DNA of 64,000 nt from Pseudobdellovibrionaceae bacterium (GTDB taxonomy: Bacteria; Bdellovibrionota; Bdellovibrionia; Bdellovibrionales; UBA1609). The translations under genes were made by a program, and so were the position numbers. The notes under the pieces are model-generated. The model was not told the origin of the DNA and searched no databases. It saw nothing but the letters and a program-made list of their open reading frames with translations. Positions 17,232-25,590 of the stretch are shown in pieces; the stretch's first letter is position 1, and every line of letters starts with the position of its first letter. Location of the stretch: positions 1-64,000 of the forward strand of contig JABJQG010000041.1 in NCBI GenBank assembly GCA_018663505.1, written 5' to 3'.

Positions 17232-19343
17232 CTATTTGTTCTCTTTTTCTCTTTTTTCTTGGTATTCTTTCATTAATTTTTCTTGAACATTTTTAGGAGC
17301 CGCCGAGTATCTTGCAAATTCCATTGTGAATTCACCTTTCCCCTGAGTGGCTGAACGTAGTTCTGTTGAGTAGCCAAACATTTCAGATAAAGGAACATCC
17401 GCATCAACAGTTACAAAGCCCTCAATAGTTGTGGTTCCACTGATGATACCACGACGTTGATTGATTTGACCCATTACGCTACCTTGAAACTCTTCAGGAG
17501 CAGAAACTTGTAACTTCATAAGAGGCTCAAGAACTGTAGGTTTCGCTTTTTCATAAGCTTGTCTGAAAGCAGCCATAGCGCATATTCGGAAAGCCATCTC
17601 ACTGGAATCCACATCATGATAAGACCCATCATTAAGCTCTACTTTTACGCCAATCACTTGTGCGCCAATAAGAGTTCCTTTGGCCATTTGTTCTTTGAAA
17701 CCTTTATCACAAGCAGGAATATATTCGCGAGGAATACGTCCACCTACAACGTTGTCTGAAAACTCGTAAGATTTTTCTTCTGAAGAATCCTCAATAGCGG
17801 TGATCTTCCCAACAACTTTAGCGAATTGACCAGCACCACCTGTTTGTTTTTTGTGAGTGTAATCAAAGTCGGCGTCGCCACCAATAGTTTCTCTATAGGC
17901 AACTTGTGGAGCACCAGAAACCACTTCGCACTGAAATTCACGATTCATACGCTCAATATAAACTTCTAGATGCAGTTCGCCCATTCCAGAGATAATAGTT
18001 TCATTGGATTCTTCGTCACGATGTACGCGGAAAGTAGGATCTTCTTTTCTAAATTTTTGTAGAGCTTTTGTAAAGTTTGCGGAACCAGCCTTATCCTTAG
18101 GTCGCACAGCAAGAGAGATTACTGCGTCTGGAACAAACATAGAAGTCATAGAGTAGTTAACAGCACCAGATGTAAATGTATCACCAGAGGCGCAATCCAC
18201 TCCAAAAAGAGCTACGATATCACCTGCTTCTGCCGTATCAATATCCGCCATATCGTTGGAATGCATTTTTACTAGGCGAGGTATTTTTACTTTTCTCCCG
18301 TTACTAGAGTTGATGATAAAATCACCTTTTTTTAGTACGCCCTGATAAATTCTCATATAAGTTAACTGTCCAAAACGCCCATCTTCAAGTTTAAAGGCAA
18401 GAGCAACTAATGGCTTATCATTACTTACAACCATTTCAATTTTTTTCTCGTTATCATCTAAATCAAGAGCGTAGTTTCTTACTTCATTGGGGGTAGGTAA
18501 GTAGTCCTTAACGCCGTCAAGAAGGGGCTGAACACCTTTGTTTTTGTAAGCAGATCCACAAAATACAGGAGTTAGATCTAAAGAAAGGCAACCCTTTCGG
18601 ATTCCTCTTTTGATTTCTTCTTCAGTGGGCTCTTCTTCCATTAGGAACTTTTCAGCAACATCATCATCATAATCAGCAGCTTTGCCAATGAGCTCTAGGC
18701 GGTATTTTTTAGCATCTTCCATCATTTCAGCAGGAATATCTAGTTCTTCAATTTCTTCACCTTGATCGCCACGGTTGTAAAGGGCTTTCATTCTCACAAG
18801 GTCAACCACACCTTCAAGGTGTTCTTCCAGACCAATTGGAAGCTGCATCATAACAGTGTTGTGTCTTAATTTTTCACGTAAAGCAGTAGACACACGAATG
18901 GGATCAGCACCCTGTCTATCTAATTTGTTAATAAAGGCAATTCTTGGAACATCATAACGTCTCATTTGACGATCAACAGTAATGGACTGAGATTGAACAC
19001 CAGCTACACCGCAAAGCACTAAAACAGCACCATCAAGTACGCGTAGAGCTCTTTCCACCTCAATTGTGAAATCAACGTGACCCGGGGTGTCGATAATGTT
19101 TACGTTTAAGTCTCTCCACTCAACCGCTGTGGCAGCTGATTGAATTGTAATACCACGCTCTTTTTCTAGCTCCATGGAATCCATCTTGGCACCCACACCA
19201 TCTTTACCGCGAACATCATGAATGGCATGAATTCGTCCTGTGTAAAACAGCATTCTTTCTGTTAATGTGGTTTTCCCTGAGTCAATATGGGCTGAAATCC
19301 CAATATTTCTAACTTTTTCTAAGTTCCACTCTTTAGTAGCCAT
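17232..19343 (-). CDS. fusA: Translation elongation factor G
   Basis: EF-G is the 703-residue GTPase that drives ribosomal translocation. The G1 motif [15 protein letters not shown], the switch-[11 protein letters not shown] and the NKLDRQGAD specificity motif are intact, followed by domains II-V in normal order. GKTTLTER and the RGITIQSAA switch-I region are typical. The gene is not within a str operon (no rpsL, rpsG or tuf nearby), so this could be a stand-alone or second EF-G copy. The ATG is preceded by AAGGAAAGG at a rather long distance (about 11 nt). Confidence 0.96.
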   Translation of the reverse strand: MATKEWNLEKVRNIGISAHIDSGKTTLTERMLFYTGRIHAIHDVRGKDGVGAKMDSMELEKERGITIQSAATAVEWRDLNVNIIDTPGHVDFTIEVERALRVLDGAVLVLCGVAGVQSQSITVDRQMRRYDVPRIAFINKLDRQGADPIRVSTALREKLRHNTVMMQLPIGLEEHLEGVVDLVRMKALYNRGDQGEEIEELDIPAEMMEDAKKYRLELIGKAADYDDDVAEKFLMEEEPTEEEIKRGIRKGCLSLDLTPVFCGSAYKNKGVQPLLDGVKDYLPTPNEVRNYALDLDDNEKKIEMVVSNDKPLVALAFKLEDGRFGQLTYMRIYQGVLKKGDFIINSSNGRKVKIPRLVKMHSNDMADIDTAEAGDIVALFGVDCASGDTFTSGAVNYSMTSMFVPDAVISLAVRPKDKAGSANFTKALQKFRKEDPTFRVHRDEESNETIISGMGELHLEVYIERMNREFQCEVVSGAPQVAYRETIGGDADFDYTHKKQTGGAGQFAKVVGKITAIEDSSEEKSYEFSDNVVGGRIPREYIPACDKGFKEQMAKGTLIGAQVIGVKVELNDGSYHDVDSSEMAFRICAMAAFRQAYEKAKPTVLEPLMKLQVSAPEEFQGSVMGQINQRRGIISGTTTIEGFVTVDADVPLSEMFGYSTELRSATQGKGEFTMEFARYSAAPKNVQEKLMKEYQEKREKENK

Positions 19344-19476
19344 GGTCTATGTTACCTTTCCTTATTCTATAAATAGAGTTTATGTATACAATTGAAGCTC
19401 AAATATCTATCATGAAGTTTTTTGAAGTGCAATTTTTTTGAAGTGATTATTGGATTTAAAAGTGTATGAAAATCAG

Positions 19477-19482
19477 TATAAT
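19477..19482 (+). promoter_or_regulatory. Candidate -10 box for aat
   Basis: A perfect TATAAT lies 30 bp upstream of the aat ATG. The -35 position holds only a weak TTTAAA at 16-bp spacing. It sits in the 168-bp divergent gap between fusA and aat. Confidence 0.4.
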
Positions 19483-19511
19483 AGCCTTACACTTCGGGGA
19501 GGCCGGAAAAT

Positions 19512-20198
19512 ATGCAACAGTTAGGGGAAACCCCATTATTTAAGAATCAACGTGAAATGTTTCCTGACCCCAAGGCAGCTTATGACCAGGGGTTATTAGC
19601 AGTGAGTCGTGAAATTAATACAGAAATGCTTTTTGAGTCCTATAGTTTTGGTATTTTTCCATGGCCACACGAAGGTTATGAAAACTTGTGGTTCTGTCCT
19701 GATGAAAGAGGGGTATTGCTTTTTAAGGAGTTGAAATTCTCAAAAACTCTAAAGAAGCTTTTAAGGCAAAATACTTTTCGAATCACATTTAATGAGAGTT
19801 TTAATCAAGTTATAGATGAGTGTGCAGTGGCAAAAAGAAAAGAACAGGATGGTACTTGGATCACTGATGACATTTTGACCACCTACAAAATATTCCACAA
19901 AATGGGCTACGCTCATTCTGTAGAATGTTGGCAAAATGAAGAACTTGTTGGTGGTATGTATGGTGTGTACGTTGCAGGTGTTTTTAGTGGGGAAAGTATG
20001 TTTTTTAAAACCACCGGAGCATCAAAAGTTGCTTTATTATCAATGATTGAGTTGTTGCAAAAGAATGGCCAAACCTGGATGGACATACAAATGGTAACAC
20101 CTTTTGTGGAGAGTATTGGGGGGAAATATGTGGAAAAAAGTGAGTATTTAGAAATGTTAGCTGAACAAAAAAAACAAGCTAAGAAATTATTTTTTTAG
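19512..20198 (+). CDS. aat: Leucyl/phenylalanyl-tRNA--protein transferase
   Basis: Aat adds Leu or Phe from charged tRNA to N-terminal Arg or Lys of proteins, marking them for ClpS/ClpAP (N-degron pathway). The 228-residue protein shows the family motifs GIFPWPHEG, WFCPDERGVL and the core GTWITDDILTTYKIFHKMGYAHSVE (quoted in two parts: GTWITDDI and GYAHSVECW), then GGMYGVYVAGVFSGESMF. Length is typical. The GGGGAGG before the ATG is a strong ribosome site. The 3' end overlaps the convergent PilZ gene by 12 bp. Confidence 0.95.
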   Translation: MQQLGETPLFKNQREMFPDPKAAYDQGLLAVSREINTEMLFESYSFGIFPWPHEGYENLWFCPDERGVLLFKELKFSKTLKKLLRQNTFRITFNESFNQVIDECAVAKRKEQDGTWITDDILTTYKIFHKMGYAHSVECWQNEELVGGMYGVYVAGVFSGESMFFKTTGASKVALLSMIELLQKNGQTWMDIQMVTPFVESIGGKYVEKSEYLEMLAEQKKQAKKLFF

Positions 20199-20795
20199 TC
20201 GGAACATATCAAAGCGCTGACCCCATGGTGACCCTCTTTTTGGATCATAATTAGCAGATGGCTGAGATAGAAAATATAAAACTCCAACAGACAACATTAA
20301 TAAACTCATAAAAGCTAACAACTTCCATTTATTTTCATTTATAAATTCTAAAATTTGCTTGAGCTTTCTTTGGCGTCGAAGTTTCTGTAATTCTAAAAAT
20401 TTTTCATGCAAAGCTGTTCTAATGGAATTTTTATGGCCGGAAGGAAGGTCTTTGAAATTTAAAGCCACAAAAGCATATTTTGCAATAAACTGATCATCTT
20501 CAGATTTTTTCATCCACCACTTTTTATTTTCAATCTCTGATACGCGTACAACTCGCGCCCACCAGGCCATTTTCTGCATGCCTGGCACAGTGAATTCTAC
20601 CTTTAACATTTCACCAAATTGTGGTGCTTCATCTAAGGCCACAATAAGGCCCGCTCCAGAAGCTGAGATATCAATAAGCTCGGTAGGAGTGAGGTTTACA
20701 TTATCTTTTTCTCTAGCAAAAAATAAAGTTTTCTCGTCACCATCACTAAATGTATAGCGGGGGGCTCTTTTAATAATTTTCTTTGCGGCGTTCAT
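20187..20795 (-). CDS. PilZ-domain protein with C-terminal membrane helix
   Basis: The N-terminal roughly 120 residues form a PilZ-like domain: a basic KRAPRY stretch where PilZ proteins carry the RxxxR switch, then LIDISASGAGLIV, matching the D/N-x-S-x-x-G motif that contacts cyclic di-GMP. The first motif is compressed to RxxR, so ligand binding is likely but not assured. A basic helix (LRRQRKLKQ) leads to one membrane segment (LLAFMSLLMLSVGVLYFLS) and a short tail. It is probably an inner-membrane c-di-GMP effector. Its end overlaps aat tail to tail by 12 bp. Confidence 0.8.
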   Translation of the reverse strand: MNAAKKIIKRAPRYTFSDGDEKTLFFAREKDNVNLTPTELIDISASGAGLIVALDEAPQFGEMLKVEFTVPGMQKMAWWARVVRVSEIENKKWWMKKSEDDQFIAKYAFVALNFKDLPSGHKNSIRTALHEKFLELQKLRRQRKLKQILEFINENKWKLLAFMSLLMLSVGVLYFLSQPSANYDPKRGSPWGQRFDMFRLKK

Positions 20796-20992
20796 ACTGT
20801 ATTATCGACAGATTTCGTCTCAGCCTTAAATTGCTGGACTTAGGGGCAGGATTAGCTGAAAAGTGAGGTTGTAAAAGTATATTATGATCCTAAATTTTGA
20901 TGATTAAGAGGCGAATAGGTCTGTCATTGTGTAGATACGAAACTGTCTGTACGTTACATTAAGGATAACAAGGGCTATTGAAATAAGCTTAT

Positions 20993-21211
20993 TTGAAAGG
21001 AGTTAAAATACTTTGGGACGCACATATTTGTATGCCTTTAAAACGAGATGGAGATTTAAGTAGTTTAGAGCTTTTTAAAAAAGTTGGGTTTAAATTCCTC
21101 TCTGTAAATGCAGACATGGATTATACTCCCATAGAAGATGTTGTTTCCACACCCGAGGATCTTGAGCAAATTGAGGGCGGTAACTTTTTTCGTGTGGATG
21201 AAGCTAATTAG
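20993..21211 (+). pseudogene. Probable remnant of an M19 (renal-type) dipeptidase
   Basis: The 72-residue frame begins KGVKILWDAHICMPL and continues LELFKKVGFKFLSVNADMDYTP, which resembles the N-terminus of M19 dipeptidases (xWDAHxCxPL and xGxxFxSxNxGMDxxP). Its end, PEDLEQIEGGNFFRV, resembles the extreme C-terminus of the same family (IxGGNxLRV). The roughly 250 residues expected between, including most zinc ligands, are absent, which suggests an in-frame internal deletion. The start is poor: TTG at 20993, or an ATA at 21008 placed 5 nt after GGAG where an ATG would be expected. Family recognition is from memory of motifs, so moderate confidence. Confidence 0.5.
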
Positions 21212-21502
21212 TGTAAATAAAAACTAGAGTATACTTAGATTTAGAAATCAGTTTTTTATAATATTTGATCGTGAGACTTCTCTTCTATAAACAAGTGAGA
21301 TTTAAGTGTCAATTTTTACATTAATTAACTTTGAACTATCCCAAAAAAACTATTAAAAAATTTCATTTTGTTTTTCGTAATGAATTATAATTAATTCAAA
21401 CTAGGTGAAATATTTCAATAGAGTGAATCTTCCTTTAATTTTAAAGATTCTTATTATAGGTAATAAAGATAAATTTATAAAATTAACCAAACGAGGTATT
21501 CA

Positions 21503-21955
21503 GTGAAGAAAATATTTATATCAATAGTAGTGTTAGCAAGTGCAGCTGTTTTTGCAGATGGGCAGGTTACACCAAAAGAAGGAAAATATGAAGGCGCATA
21601 CAAACAAAACAATATGAAGTGTATTATTACATTAGAGTCTATGGGTACAGCGAATGAATCCGTTTATCAGACCAGTCCTCGAAATGGCAAAACTTTTCCA
21701 TATTATGGTATAAACACTGAAAAGGGCTTACGTTATGTTAAGCTAAAAAATGATGCTTCAGAGATCTGCGATTCCGTAGGTGTTTGTAATGTTGATTTTG
21801 AAGATTTCACTAAAAGTGATGTAGTTGCTGCAATTAACCTAAATGTAGATTCAAATGGTAATCTTGTTTCATTTAATAAAAAGAAATGGAAAGGAAGACC
21901 TGGCGTTGAAGTAGTTGGGGAATTAGATTGTGAAAATTTAGTAAAAGTAAATTAG
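21503..21955 (+). CDS. Small secreted protein of unknown function
   Basis: A GTG start with GAGG 7 nt upstream gives a 150-residue protein with a cleavable signal peptide (MKKIFISIVVLASAAVFADG). The mature part is mixed strand and turn with four Cys (NNMKCIITL, SEICDSV, GVCNVDF, ELDCENL) that could pair as disulfides. I recognise no domain. It sits with another small secreted protein (22021) in an AT-rich stretch. The 291 bp upstream hold no gene and are strongly AT-rich; a TATAAT at 21386 could be its -10 element but no good -35 matches. Confidence 0.65.
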   Translation: MKKIFISIVVLASAAVFADGQVTPKEGKYEGAYKQNNMKCIITLESMGTANESVYQTSPRNGKTFPYYGINTEKGLRYVKLKNDASEICDSVGVCNVDFEDFTKSDVVAAINLNVDSNGNLVSFNKKKWKGRPGVEVVGELDCENLVKVN

Positions 21956-22020
21956 AATTATTGCTATTGGTAGGTGTTTTTGGGCATGTGTTTATATTAT
22001 ATTTTTGTTAAACTAAATAA

Positions 22021-22386
22021 TTGGAGTTAGTTATTAAGGTTTTTGTTTTAAGTATTTTTCTATTTGTTTCCACGTTAGTCTTTTCTAGTGATTTTGTATT
22101 ATTCGAATATAAGAAAGGCGTGGTTGCAAGTGATTTTGTCCAACTTCCTAAGTGCACAGACAACGGAGAAAACGTTACATGTACCTCATCTGGGAACTCC
22201 TATTATTTTTGTGTAAGTTTAGATGACTCAATTAACTTAGTTTACGGAAATACAGAAAAAGCTGAAAAAGCCGGATATAGTTTTAATAATCATGTTTTGC
22301 AAAAGTGTCTGCAATTGGCTAATAAATGGAATTTAAAAGGTGTCACACCTGACACGGATACTGATGGAGTTCCGTATAAGAATTAA
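22021..22386 (+). CDS. Small secreted Cys-containing protein of unknown function
   Basis: The 121-residue frame starts at TTG 22021; a GGAG lies just inside it and would better serve an ATT codon at 22033 (6-nt spacing), so the true start is uncertain. Either start leaves a signal peptide (VFVLSIFLFVSTLVFSS). The mature region has four Cys (PKCTDNG, VTCTSSG, YYFCVSL, LQKCLQL) and ends DTDTDGVPYKN, an acidic stretch like a calcium-binding repeat. No domain recognised. It follows the previous secreted gene by 65 bp. Confidence 0.5.
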   Translation: MELVIKVFVLSIFLFVSTLVFSSDFVLFEYKKGVVASDFVQLPKCTDNGENVTCTSSGNSYYFCVSLDDSINLVYGNTEKAEKAGYSFNNHVLQKCLQLANKWNLKGVTPDTDTDGVPYKN

Positions 22387-22435
22387 AATTTATTCAGCTA
22401 TTTTTTTTGGAAGATTAATCAAGTAAAAGGTATAT

Positions 22436-22861
22436 TTATATACTTGAATTAAACGAAGTTAAGGCAAATTGTAGATGTTTTTGAGCTTGTGGTGAAAGGC
22501 CTAAGTTCATACTAAAGTGATCTGCCTTAATGGAAAGTAATTGGCATTTGGGCTCTTTGTTATAAATTTCTTTACATAGATGTACTAAGGTCTCAGCGTT
22601 TAGACCATGAGTCGAGAATGTTACATTGGCCTTAGCGGTTATTAGGTTTAATTCAAAGACCTCTGTCATATTTTTACCTGCATCCACAAAGATCACTTCT
22701 TTGTATCTAGAAATCAGCTCGGCATCTTCGATATTTAATTGGTAGTTATGGTGTTTATGGTAGTTGTCACTCTCATCCAGTGCGCAAACAAACTCATAAC
22801 CTAAACCATCATCTTGTCTGCCAGGGTTACCTATGCCGTAGATTAATAAATCTTTTTTCAT
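22436..22861 (-). CDS. hoxW: [NiFe]-hydrogenase maturation protease (HoxW type)
   Basis: The 141-residue protein begins IYGIGNPGRQDDGLG, the nickel-sensing motif of HycI/HoxW endopeptidases with its metal-binding Asp. The second motif is VIFVDAGKN and the third STHGLNAETLV, supplying the His ligand. The enzyme removes the C-terminal tail of the hydrogenase large subunit once nickel is inserted. Its ATG overlaps the hoxH stop by 4 nt (ATGA), so translation is coupled to its substrate. It ends the hox operon and is convergent with the secreted-protein gene at 22021. Confidence 0.9.
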   Translation of the reverse strand: MKKDLLIYGIGNPGRQDDGLGYEFVCALDESDNYHKHHNYQLNIEDAELISRYKEVIFVDAGKNMTEVFELNLITAKANVTFSTHGLNAETLVHLCKEIYNKEPKCQLLSIKADHFSMNLGLSPQAQKHLQFALTSFNSSI

Positions 22862-24309
22862 GTTTTGGTGATTTCCTGTAGCACTTTTCCTTTATGGTCT
22901 AGCAGGGAAACCTTAAGAGGCATGTCGCCAACAGCATGAGTGGCACAGCTCAAACAGGGGTCATAAGCTCTGATAGCCACCTCGATTTCATTAAGCATAG
23001 CTTCGGTGACTTGTGAGTTATTATTTAAGGTTCTTTTAGCCACAATATTTACCGCACGGTTCATGGCTTCGTTATTATGAGTAGTGGAAACAATAAGGTT
23101 ACATCGGGTTATTTCGTCCATATCACTGACTTCATAGTGGTGGAGTAGGGTGCCGCGGGGGGCCTCGATGACTCCCACCCCTTCGGGACGTCGTGTTCCT
23201 TTAATAATTAAGTCTTTATTTTGTAAATCATCATCTTCTAATAAGTCTTGCATATACTCGGCACAGTGGAGCATTTCAATAAGGCGTGCCCAATGATAAT
23301 AGAGACCCATATTGTTTATACGTTGGCCTGTAAAGCGTCTGTATTCCTCAAGTCGTTTTTGAGCTCTAGGTGTAGGTAGAGCTTCACAAACATTTAAACG
23401 AGATAAGGGGCCTACACGGTTCCAGCCTTTTTGCGGACCTAGTTGTTTTAGATAGGGAAATTTTAAATAAGTCCAAGCCTTAACATCTTCGGAAAAATAA
23501 TTTAAGTAATCATTATAATCTATATTATCTAATATAACTTTACCATGTGTATCTACGGCTCTTAATTTTCCGTGATAGAGGTCCATGCAATTATCCTCGC
23601 CCACAAGGCTGAGGTGGTTCGAAGGAAAATCAGAAAAACCATGAATCCAGCTTTTATTTTTAACATGATAATCTTTCATAAAATCTAGAATTTCTTCCAT
23701 CCATTGAATACATGTGGAAACCGAAGGTACATTTATGTCATTTAAAAAGTATTCAATTTCTGCTTTGGATAAATTTTTATGAATCCCACCAGGAACTGCG
23801 GAAATACCATGAATTTTTTTACCTGCAGTAGCTCGGATAATTTCTTGACCAAATTTTCTTAATTGGATGCCTTTTTTGGCAAGCTCCTTATGTTCTTGGA
23901 TGACGCTTATAATATTTCTTTTTTTGGGGTCAGCATCAATACCAAATAATAAATCTGGGGCAGCTAAGTAAAAAAAATGCAGAGCATGGGATTGAAAGAT
24001 TTGTCCATAGTGCATTAAGCGTCGCATTTTTTCACCCACAGCTGTGAGTCCATTGGCATCCACTCCTACAACCTGATCAATGGCTTTTGCTGCAGCGAGA
24101 TGATGACTCACAGGGCAAATACCACATAACCGTTGTACCACAACAGGGGCTTCCCAGTAGGGCCGGCCTTGAATGAATTTTTCAAAACCGCGAAATTCAA
24201 CAATGTGAAAACGTGACTCTGTGACCTGATTGTTATCATCAAGGTGGATAGTTACTTTTCCGTGACCCTCAATGCGTGTGACGGGCTCTATGGTGATTTT
24301 TTTAGTCAT
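22858..24309 (-). CDS. hoxH: NAD-linked [NiFe]-hydrogenase large subunit
   Basis: HoxH carries the Ni-Fe site. The four cysteine ligands are in RLCGICPVSHH near the N-terminus and DPCLSCATH near the C-terminus. Cleavage after the final His by HoxW would remove 25 residues (AVGDMPLKVSLL onwards). MTKKITIEPVTRIEGHG is the standard beginning, so I place the start at ATG 24309, overlapping hoxY by 8 nt. An ATG at 24324 would add five residues. The sequence type matches group 3d bidirectional or NAD-reducing enzymes. It works with HoxY in the hydrogenase half of the complex. Confidence 0.94.
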   Translation of the reverse strand: MTKKITIEPVTRIEGHGKVTIHLDDNNQVTESRFHIVEFRGFEKFIQGRPYWEAPVVVQRLCGICPVSHHLAAAKAIDQVVGVDANGLTAVGEKMRRLMHYGQIFQSHALHFFYLAAPDLLFGIDADPKKRNIISVIQEHKELAKKGIQLRKFGQEIIRATAGKKIHGISAVPGGIHKNLSKAEIEYFLNDINVPSVSTCIQWMEEILDFMKDYHVKNKSWIHGFSDFPSNHLSLVGEDNCMDLYHGKLRAVDTHGKVILDNIDYNDYLNYFSEDVKAWTYLKFPYLKQLGPQKGWNRVGPLSRLNVCEALPTPRAQKRLEEYRRFTGQRINNMGLYYHWARLIEMLHCAEYMQDLLEDDDLQNKDLIIKGTRRPEGVGVIEAPRGTLLHHYEVSDMDEITRCNLIVSTTHNNEAMNRAVNIVAKRTLNNNSQVTEAMLNEIEVAIRAYDPCLSCATHAVGDMPLKVSLLDHKGKVLQEITKT

Positions 24310-24856
24310 ATTTAATTTGTCCATAATTCAGTTGAGGTTCTTTACCATGAATAAGATCCGTTAATATTTGCCAAATGGCATCAGCCGATGGAGGACAGCC
24401 TGGTAAAAAATAATCAATTTTTACAACTTCATGGCAGGGGTAAACTTTGTCTAAAATTTTAGGAATATCTTCATGGTGAGGGATAATACCTTTTTGCGTA
24501 TCTGTAGTTGGGGTATTGACATAAGCTTCTTCTAAACAGTCTTTAAGCGGAATATTATTTCTTAAGGCGGGGAGTCCACCCATGATGGCACATTCCCCCA
24601 AGGAAATAAGTATTTTACAGTTTTTTCGAAAACTACGCAGTCTTTCAACATTTTCGTCATTGCAAACACCACCTTCAATGAGACCCACATCCACTTTTTG
24701 GGTAAAATCTTTTAAATCATTAAAAGGGGACGTATGAAGGTCAACCAAATCAACGAGGTCCACCACTTTCATATCCATATCTAAAAAGGACATATGGCAG
24801 CCAAAACACCCAGCTAGGGAGATGGTAGCGAGGGATACTTTTTTATTTTTTGTCAT
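24302..24856 (-). CDS. hoxY: NAD-linked [NiFe]-hydrogenase small subunit
   Basis: The 184-residue small subunit begins with SLAGCFGCHMSFLDMD, the first two ligands of the proximal [4Fe-4S] cluster. LISLGECAIMGG and FLPGCPPSAD give the remaining ligands. There is no twin-arginine signal, consistent with a cytoplasmic soluble hydrogenase. It passes electrons from HoxH to the HoxFU diaphorase. The start overlaps the hoxU stop by 4 nt. Confidence 0.93.
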   Translation of the reverse strand: MTKNKKVSLATISLAGCFGCHMSFLDMDMKVVDLVDLVDLHTSPFNDLKDFTQKVDVGLIEGGVCNDENVERLRSFRKNCKILISLGECAIMGGLPALRNNIPLKDCLEEAYVNTPTTDTQKGIIPHHEDIPKILDKVYPCHEVVKIDYFLPGCPPSADAIWQILTDLIHGKEPQLNYGQIKYD

Positions 24857-25590
24857 AAAAGTCCCTTATGTTTTTTAGTGCTGGGTTTTGGGTGAGTTTC
24901 TGTGGTTTGCCCCACGGGAGTTTTATCATACTTTCTTTCTCCATAGGGGCGATCAAAACCTTTGCCTTTTTTAAGCAAGGCTCCCACGGGGCATAACTCC
25001 ACTAAATGATCCACTTGTTCCTCGTTCAATTGATCCACAAGTTCTGTGACCATCTCCACTTCTAAATGACAGCCTTTACCCTTAAAAAAGAAAACTCTAC
25101 GACCTTTGCTGTCTTTAAACTTATGAGTACAGCGTTTACATAAAATACAGCGGTTATGTTCAAATAATATTTTTTTAGAATTGTATTCTATGATTCGATT
25201 ATTAAACCGATAATGAAATCGAGGTACGGTCATTTGTAGCTCATACCCTAGAGCCTGCAGCTTACAGTCTCCACTTTTTTCACAACCCGGGCAAAAGTGA
25301 TTGCCTTCCACAAAAAGAAGTTCCACTAATGCTTTTCGTAAATCCTTAAGCTCATCAGATTGGACGGTGAGTTCCATGCCTTCTTCTACCTTGAGTGTGC
25401 AGGCAGCCACATGATGGCGTTTCCATTTAACGGTACACACTCGACAAGTCCCCAAGCATTTACCCATATCAGGGTAAAAACAAAGGGTGGGGATATAAAC
25501 GCCATTAGCTTTTGCCACCTCTACAATATTGTCGTCAGGGGTAGCACTAATAGATTTACCATCTATGGTGATATTAACTTTCTTTTTCAT
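24853..25590 (-). CDS. hoxU: Diaphorase iron-sulfur subunit of NAD-linked hydrogenase
   Basis: HoxU resembles the N-terminal part of NuoG. A [2Fe-2S] domain (TLCFYPDMGKCLGTCRVCTV) is followed by the His-Cys3 cluster region (GNHFCPGCEKSGDCKLQ) and one [4Fe-4S] motif (CILCKRCTHKF with CPVGALL). The protein connects HoxY to the flavin subunit. I use ATG 25590, coding MKKKVNITIDG; longer frames add 23 residues with no family match. The start lies inside the end of hoxF, with a 17-nt overlap. The C-terminus has a Lys/Thr-rich tail. Confidence 0.92.
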   Translation of the reverse strand: MKKKVNITIDGKSISATPDDNIVEVAKANGVYIPTLCFYPDMGKCLGTCRVCTVKWKRHHVAACTLKVEEGMELTVQSDELKDLRKALVELLFVEGNHFCPGCEKSGDCKLQALGYELQMTVPRFHYRFNNRIIEYNSKKILFEHNRCILCKRCTHKFKDSKGRRVFFFKGKGCHLEVEMVTELVDQLNEEQVDHLVELCPVGALLKKGKGFDRPYGERKYDKTPVGQTTETHPKPSTKKHKGLL

